Source: Mesocentrotus franciscanus
Taxonomy: Eukaryota; Echinodermata; Echinoidea; Camarodonta; Strongylocentrotidae
Direction: 5' to 3'
Length of the DNA: 64,000 bases
Assembly: GCA_037976565.1 (NCBI GenBank)
Contig: CP137685.1
Span: 28,144,827-28,208,826 of the forward strand
The translations under genes and the position numbers were made by a program. This document shows positions 57,670 to 64,000 of the stretch, in pieces. The notes beneath the pieces are model-generated. The model was not told the origin of the DNA and ran no database searches. It saw nothing but the letters and a program-made list of their open reading frames with translations. The number at the start of each line of letters is the position of its first letter. Position 1 is the stretch's first letter.

Positions 57670-57960
57670 AGTTGTCCTACTGAATGTTCTTTATTCCGAA
57701 GGGTCGTAATTTCGAAAATAAGATATGGACCATAATGCCGAAGGTTCACTATCTTTGTCGGCATTACGAACATTCGAAATTAATTATGAGTCCTATTTCC
57801 CCGGCCTATTTCACTTTCGGAATTATGAAGCTTATTCGGATAACCGAACCTTCGGTATAACACATCAAATTATTTTGTCGAAATTATGAACCCTATTTGA
57901 TTTTCTGAATTTGAAATTATCGGAAAAATGAACCTTCGGAAAAAATGAGCTAGGTTCGCA
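57670..57960. repeat. Degenerate 'ttccgaa / attatgaa' repeat
   Basis: Short words such as attccgaagg, gccgaaggttc, cgaaattatgaa and ccttcgga recur on both strands about every 20-40 bp. There is no fixed unit. Confidence 0.65.
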
Positions 57961-57964
57961 CGAA

Positions 57965-59115
57965 ACGCTTGAAAACTCTCAGTTTAGTTTGTGGTTTTGA
58001 CCGTCGAGGTTTTCTTATCGTTAAAGATCGTGCGGACTGCGGACGCACTCGTTTCGGAAACCCTAAGTTTACTCGAAGTTTAAACCACGAAAATTGTTAT
58101 AGTTAATGTGAAAACTACGAGCATACATGGGGATTCTCCCTTGAATTATGTGCCGTGCGAACATAGCTATTGATTTGTCGTTTCTTTCAATCATTGTAGG
58201 CTTCATGTTTATATGCATTGAAAGGTAACGTGTGAATATTTCAGCATTGGTTGCTCGTGTGTGCGTAATTTTTTATACCTTTTGTTTTTCTTCCTGCGCG
58301 AGTCACTGAATAATCCTGAATAATGTTTATGAAAAGGGTCTAAACGATGAGCAATGATTTGATGATGATGATGACGACGATGATGACGACGATGATGATG
58401 ATTCACAGTATTACAAGGATCCATATTTCTGTTTAAAACATTCAAAGAGCACAGATTATATCTTATCAGAAAGTTTTTCATGAAGAAATTTGGCAAAATA
58501 CTGGAAATATAATATTGTCCATTGTCTTGCTTATAACCGCATTTAGTTGAATTCATGCAAGGGGCTTCAATATAGGGGTACATTAACGATAACATGCCCC
58601 CTTTCCAATAGTCACGGGATTCCTGTCCGTTGTCTCATTAATGGATTTACTCACCCCGCCGCCAATTGTCGTGCCCGGTTGTCGTGTTTTTATTTGCCGC
58701 CCCCTCTCTCTCTCACTCTCTCTCTCTCTCTCTCTCACACACGCACGTACGCACGCACACACACTCTTGTTTCTCCTTAATTTTTTTGTTGATTTCATTC
58801 AATATCAAAACAATTCAAATAGTTTTTGCTATTTCCGGTAATTTTCACTCTTTTTGTCTCCATAATTATTCTCTTTTCATCCAATTTTCCTTCCTCCCCC
58901 CTTTTTTTAAATCTCTATCCTAAGGTTTCCACTTATATAAAGACCCAATGCGTGGTGATTTTGTTTAAATGTATTGTGTCAATGTAAACTTTGAGTTAAG
59001 CCTATCCTATATTATTCAGTACCTACAACTCTAATATATTAAATGAGTCAGGATTGTTGGGTTAGTCTTTTCTCCAATAAACCAAACTGAGAATTAAAAA
59101 ATAATCTTCTTTGTG
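57965..59115. other. No coding exon; microsatellites
   Basis: (gat/gac)n at 58358-58400 and (tc)n followed by (ac)n at 58703-58765. The remainder is unremarkable and may be upstream or intronic sequence of the gelsolin-type gene. Confidence 0.5.
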
Positions 59116-59146
59116 GTACAGATAACTTCTAAAACAACCAGCAAAC

Positions 59147-59307
59147 ATGCAGAAGCCTAAGAAGTATGACTGGAAGGATTCGAACCTCGCCCTCTTTGGT
59201 TCAGATACTGAGAAGAAAGTGAAGAAGGAGAGTGCACAGTCTGAACCAGCCTGGGAGGGGCAGGACAGGAAGTCGGCCTCCAGATTTGGCGGATCGTCAA
59301 GTTCAAG
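59147..59307 (+). CDS. Gelsolin-type gene, first coding exon (apparent 1-nt deletion)
   Basis: ATG at 59147, donor ttcaag|gtacta at 59308. Without the missing base the frame would run through the donor into a stop (tag at 59311). With it, the exon is 162 nt and phase 0, matching the next exon. Confidence 0.85.
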
Positions 59308-59545
59308 GTACTAGGTCCAGACTAAATTTTGAAAATAGTATTTACTTTATTATTAGATACTACTCTGCTTCCAACACCACCACAACAACTACCACTATTG
59401 CGATACCAGGCGTACTACAATACTAGTTACTACAACTACAACTACTACTAGACTACTATTACTACTACTGCCACTACTTGATACTACTACTACTACTATT
59501 ACTACTACTACTACTGCTACTGCTACTGCTACTACTACTATACTA

Positions 59546-59586
<41 letters not shown>

Positions 59587-60052
59587 TACTATACTACTAC
59601 TAATATACAACTACTACTTCTACTACTTCTACCACTTCTTCTACCACTACTGCTTGTACAACTAATACTGCTAATTATCCTCCTACTATTAATGACAGGG
59701 TAAATAATCATAATGAAAATAAAATGATGGTGAGTATGATGATACTATAATATACTACTACTCTACTATTACTACTACTACTACGACTTATAATAATGAT
59801 GATGATGAGGAGGAGGATGATGATGATCATGGGCCTACTTATGACGATGATTATGATGATGATAGTATTTGATGATAATATTGGTTATGATATGAATAAA
59901 AGTCTAATACTACTACTTCTACTACTATTTCTTCTACTACTACTACTACTTCTTACCATTTCTGCTACTAAACACTTCTTCTTCTACTACTACTACTACT
60001 ACAGCTATACTGCTGCCACTACTACTACTACTACTTCTTTTACTACTAACTT

Positions 60053-60094
<42 letters not shown>

Positions 60095-60192
60095 TACTGC
60101 TACTACTACTACTACTACCAAAAGTACTCCTACTACACACACAACGTACTACTACTATTACTACTATACCACTACTACTACTATCACTACTA

Positions 60193-60236
<44 letters not shown>

Positions 60237-60627
60237 TACTACTACTACTTCTACTACTACTTCTACTGCTTGTACAACTAAAACTGCTACTAATTATCCT
60301 CCTACTATTAATGACAGGGTAAATAATCATAATGATAATGAAAATAAAATGATGGTGAGTATGATGATACTATAATATACTACTACTCTACTATTACTAC
60401 TACGACTTATAATAATAATGATGATGAGGAGGATGATGATGATCATGGGCCTACTATGATGATGATTATGATGATGATAGTATTTGATGATAATACAAAT
60501 GATAATATTGGTTATGATATGAATAAAATACTAAACACTTCTTCTTCTACTACTTCTACTACTACTACTACTACTACAGCTATACTGCTGCCACTACTAC
60601 TACTACATCTTCTACTTCTACTAACTT

Positions 60628-60660
<33 letters not shown>

Positions 60661-62812
60661 CTACTACTACTCCTACTACTACTACTACTACTACTCCTAC
60701 TACTACTCCTACTCGTACTACTACTCCTACTCGTACTACTACTATTACTACTATACCCCTACTACTACTTCTACTACTACTACTACTACTGGTACAACTA
60801 ATACTGCTACTAACCCTCCTACTATTAATGACAGGGTAAATAATCATAATGATAATGAAAATGAAATGATGGTAATCATGGTATGATGATACTATAATAT
60901 ACTACTACTCTACTATTACTACTAATAATGATGAGGATGATGATCATGGGCCTAGTTATGATGATGATGATGATGATGATGATAGTATTTGATAATACAA
61001 ATGATATTATTGGTTATGATATGAATAAAAGTCTAAAGGTCACATAAAAGGCCAATATGAATAAAATGAAAAAAATAATAATCTTCAATTCTCTTTGCTA
61101 TCACTATGAACAGGTTACAAATTGGGAGAAGGACCAATACGGGGAATTCTACAATGGCGATTCTTACATCATCCTCAATACCTACGTAAGTTTACAATTC
61201 CCTTACAAAAAAAAACTTTGGTACTACCATGGTTTTCATGGTATTACCATGGTACAGTACTACTGCGGTACTACCATGATACAGACAGTACTACCATGGC
61301 TCTATATAGGTAGTAATAATTATAATGGTAGTACCATGGTAGTACCATGGTATATGTACCGTGGCCAAAATACTGTGTACCATGGTATAGTTCCATGATA
61401 AGTTTTTATAAGGGTTAAGGCTCATTTACACCTGACGTGCATGTTTAACCCCTATTTTATTGTGTAAATGACCCCTCAGCCTATTTATGATGTCACTTAT
61501 ATTTTGATCCGGTAAAACTGAGTTTCTCCTAGTAAAGTCAGTGCAACTCAGGATGTGACCGAGTCTAGACATCATTTTATTTTTTGTCTCGTTTAATTAA
61601 GACCAAGCTGTTTATTTCTGGAGTGCAAGAGTTTACAATTAAGATGATTGTACCGTGATTTGAGCAGAGACTGAGAAGAAAATTTAATAAGTTTACAACA
61701 ATTTTGAAAATTAACAACTTTCCTCTTTTTAATCGGATATTGCTCAAACTTTCACTGTTTGTTATTAAAGCCAACTTGATATCAGGGTGGACTTCCCTTT
61801 AACTCTTATCCTGCCATAATGAATACAGCCTAGTGCCACAGGGCTAATCCCCATTGTGCTAAGCCTCGAATCCCCCTGTGCCAAGTTAATTTTTAGATAA
61901 TCGGATTAACGCGATGGGTACTATTAATCGCGCGTGCGAAACACTAGGCACAGTACAATGAGCATGAACAATAACTGCTATTACGAATGCATGCAAGCAT
62001 GCACAAAGCAGCGAATCGGTCACTCGCTCATGTGAACTAAGCAGCTAATCGCTAGCGTGCTCGCGTGTACAAAGCACTATAACGGTAGCGTGCATGCGGC
62101 CTTATGGCAGGATATGAGTTAAACAAAAAACAGATCATCAACCAGTCCAATCAATGCACACACACACAGCGCCTGCAGTCATGAATTTGACTGTTTATCA
62201 TCACAATAGCGAAATGTTCATTTGGTCTTTAAAGCGTGCTCATTGAAGCATGATACATCTGATTTTCATACAAGTGTATAAAAGATAAGAATCACAGGCA
62301 CAGTCCCTTCTAAGTAACTTTGTACGTAACTTTGTACAAAACTTTGTGGTTCAGAAATTAGGAACAGTTGGTCCGGGAGAAGTTACTTTTGAGTTGTGTT
62401 TAGTTAACAGATTCGGGAATCATTTAAGTCAAGAAACAAACAAAATATATAGTGACAGTCTCAAAATAAGTCATTGATAAAAGTTATCCCCCCAACCTGA
62501 TAATGCAAACCAAGGCTTTGAAAAAGTGAATTTTTCATACTAGATCTAGAAGTATGATGGATCACAGTAACTCGAGAGGTTTTACCCCCCTGAGATAAAT
62601 GTCTAGATAAGCCACTGGAGATTATGTGAATAGGACTGGTGGGACATAATGCTGTATGAAAGGGATGGATATAGCTGACCTTATACCGATGAACAACTTT
62701 GAGTTATAATTATCCATCGTTTTTATTTTCACTTTTCTTTTTATAGAAAGAACCAGAGGGTGATGCACTGAAGTATGACGTCCACTTCTGGATCGGGAAA
62801 TATTCCACGCAG
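59147..62812 (+). CDS. Gelsolin/severin-type actin-binding protein, 5' part (gene continues past 64000)
   Basis: Calcium-dependent actin filament severing and capping protein of the cytosol. Coding exons seen: 59147-59307, 61114-61185, 62747-62812, joined by phase-0 GT-AG introns. They begin 'MQKPKKYDWKDSNLALFGSD' and continue with the first gelsolin repeat: 'VTNWEKDQYGEFYNGDSYII', then 'LNTY', then 'KEPEGDALKYDVHFWIGKYS', then 'TQ'. The GDSYI and DVHFWIG blocks are diagnostic of gelsolin domain 1. Exon 1 is 161 nt, one short of a multiple of three. Its last third reads as the conserved 'GQEVGLQIWRIVKFK' only in the next frame, so one base is missing in the ggggg-like run at 59257-59260. It may be a sequencing error or a damaged allele. 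The acceptor before exon 1 (59111-59121) implies an upstream untranslated exon. Confidence 0.88.
59355..60830. repeat. (TAC)n microsatellite with tandemly duplicated spacer, in intron 1
   Basis: Long (tac)n/(act)n runs alternate with a (gat)n-rich spacer. The spacer word 'aatgacagggtaaataatca' occurs at about 59691, 60310 and 60827, and each time leads into 'atgatactataatatactac' and 'gatgatgatcatgggcct'. These are three tandem copies of a 520-620-bp unit. Thr/Tyr/Leu-rich frames here are compositional. Confidence 0.95.
61114..61185 (+). CDS. Gelsolin-type gene, second coding exon
   Basis: Acceptor 'atgaacag' before 61114, donor tac|gtaagt at 61186. 24 codons containing NWEKDQYGEFYNGDSYIILN. 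Confidence 0.9.
61199..61404. mobile_element. Miniature element rich in ACCATGGTA palindromes, copy 1
   Basis: cccttacaaaaaaaaact at the left end and agtttttataaggg at the right end are inverted. The interior repeats ttaccatggtac-type palindromes and 'gtaccgtggccaaaa'. Copy 2 is at about 63600-63759. Confidence 0.75.
61803..62118. mobile_element. TTAA-flanked miniature element in intron 2
   Basis: ctcttatcctgccataa at the left end and the complement of the right end (ctcatatcctgccataa) differ at one base. ttaa flanks both ends (61799-61802, 62119-62122). Length 316 bp. The interior has palindromic gcatgcaagcatgc and gctagcg-type words. Confidence 0.9.
62747..62812 (+). CDS. Gelsolin-type gene, third coding exon
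   Basis: Acceptor 'cttttctttttatag' ending at 62746, donor cag|gttggt at 62813. 22 codons ending DVHFWIGKYSTQ. The next exon, expected to begin with an acidic DE(Y/A)-type block, is not in the window. Confidence 0.9.
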
Positions 62813-62907
62813 GTTGGTTAAATCTGTAAAATGGCAGTTTCTTTTATCCGGTGGCGGCATCGCTGTATTTCATTCCCTGATGTACAATTCCAATTGATAG
62901 TTTTAGC

Positions 62908-62999
62908 GTTCAAATCCTTGTTCATGTGTATAATGTGAGACAAGGCACTTTATTTACAGCTGCCTCTCTCCACCCAAGTGTAGTTTACGAGTACCTGAT
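62908..62999 (+). mobile_element. SINE remnant
   Basis: 'gcgttcaaatcc' resembles a decayed B-box. 'ttatttacagctgcctctct' and 'cacccaagtgtagtttacga' match the shared SINE body (44440-44480). Confidence 0.5.
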
Positions 63000-63599
63000 G
63001 CACAATCAATAGTTGGAAGGTTTTGAAACCTTAATCATGTGTATATTGGGCTTACGGATTATCTGGTCATCGCGTCGGGTCGGGTAGTCGTATTACCCAA
63101 CCTCTTGTGAAAACACGCCCCTTTATTTATCAATTTCAAATTGGCTGATCTCCTTTCCAAAACACAAAACGACTACGTACTCATTTCTCAAAATGTATTA
63201 CTCGATGCCTCGATGGTGGGATCATGTGCTTTGTGAAGGATCCATAACAGTATGATGTCCTTTCTATATTCAGAGAAGTATGTCATTGTCTTGTTCGCAC
63301 ATTTTGATAGGTGACGTCATGAGGTTGGTGGAATCAACTTTAGTTGATTTCTTGAAAGTCTTTGGGAACATGTTTATTTAGCTTTTTCTCATGTTTTTCC
63401 GCTTTCTTACAAATCGTCTTTAAAATGAATTAAGGTTCAAATTCCCTTTTAATATTTGCATCGATATATAGTGATCTCATATTTCAAACGTTCCTAAATC
63501 TCTTATTATTGGTCCAATTTATTTCAAAGTTTGGCCATTCTGTTTCTCTCATTTTGTCTGCTTTCATATATACAAATTAACTTGTTACAACCTTTACAA

Positions 63600-63759
63600 A
63601 TAAAACTATGATATTACCAAAGTTTTCATGGTATTACCATGGTATTACCATGGTACTACCATGGCTTTATGTATGTAGTTTACCGTAATAATTCTAATTG
63701 TAAACTGGTGTATGTACCGTGGCCAAAAAATACTGTGTACCATGGTGATTTTTTATAAG
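63600..63759. mobile_element. Miniature element rich in ACCATGGTA palindromes, copy 2
   Basis: Shares 'ttttcatggtattaccatgg', 'gtaccgtggccaaaa', 'tactgtgtaccatggt' and the end ttttttataaggg with 61199-61404. The left terminus is degenerate. Confidence 0.7.
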
Positions 63760-64000
63760 GGAAAGGTTGGATTTGTCCTTTGAGTTCTGGTCAAATGATT
63801 ATATTGTGGAAAAAACTGAAATCAATTGGGAAATGTGGTTTATGTACGATATACACACAGAAATGGGTGTATGGGACTAAACATACATGTGGTATAGTGA
63901 CCCGTGTATATCTGTTTGGTCCAAACATACTGGCTATTTCTTGTCATAGTTAAGGGCAATGTTTTCGGGTACATTGCTTTTATGACTTTCTTCCAAACTG

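Noticed and set aside
59796..60847. Thr/Tyr/Leu and Ser/Val-rich frames
   Set aside because: Translation of the (TAC)n intron microsatellite.

Overview
The window is eukaryotic nuclear DNA from a marine invertebrate animal. It has spliced genes with GT-AG introns, tRNA-derived SINEs, L1/Tx1-type and CR1-type LINE remnants, many small terminal-inverted-repeat (TIR) elements and abundant microsatellites. The two host genes resemble invertebrate deuterostome proteins, so an echinoderm or close relative is my best guess; this is inference and the window does not prove it.

Host genes. (1) A complete three-exon plus-strand gene for a Golgi galactose-3-O-sulfotransferase (Gal3ST/cerebroside sulfotransferase family) has coding exons at 25163-25332, 26258-26604 and 28415-29202. 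The introns join in phase and give 434 codons. (2) The 5' part of a plus-strand gelsolin/severin-type actin-severing protein has coding exons at 59147-59307, 61114-61185 and 62747-62812, and continues past the right edge. Its first coding exon carries an apparent one-base deletion in a G run. A third, much weaker candidate is a zinc-finger-like exon at 7903-8118. No other convincing protein-coding exon was seen.

Layout. 1-2.4 kb: AT-rich, no gene. 2.4-6.8 kb: a 62-bp tandem array, then a CR1-like LINE split by about 2.3 kb that contains a long GC-capped hairpin. 7-11.3 kb: diverged duplications and a cluster of unrelated long hairpins. 11.5-13.1 kb: a DNA transposon with an 8-bp target duplication, itself hit by a small hAT element. 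13.3-14.3 kb: an alternating 104/112-bp satellite. 14.6-17.4 kb: a second CR1-like LINE with a palindromic insertion and a hAT element at its 3' end. 18-22.8 kb: further TIR elements. 24.4-29.2 kb: the sulfotransferase gene with SINEs and TTAA elements in and around it. 29.3-37.9 kb: a degenerate L1/Tx1 LINE and LINE tails. 38-58 kb: intergenic DNA with SINEs, TIR elements, TC/GA tracts and minisatellites. 59-64 kb: the gelsolin gene, with a large TAC-repeat intron.

Most of the interest is in the mobile DNA. A TTAA-flanked ~530-bp family has five copies. Three hAT-type elements have exact 8-bp target duplications. One miniature element carries tandem CArG-type boxes. A hairpin family has two arms that agree with each other better than the copies agree between loci.
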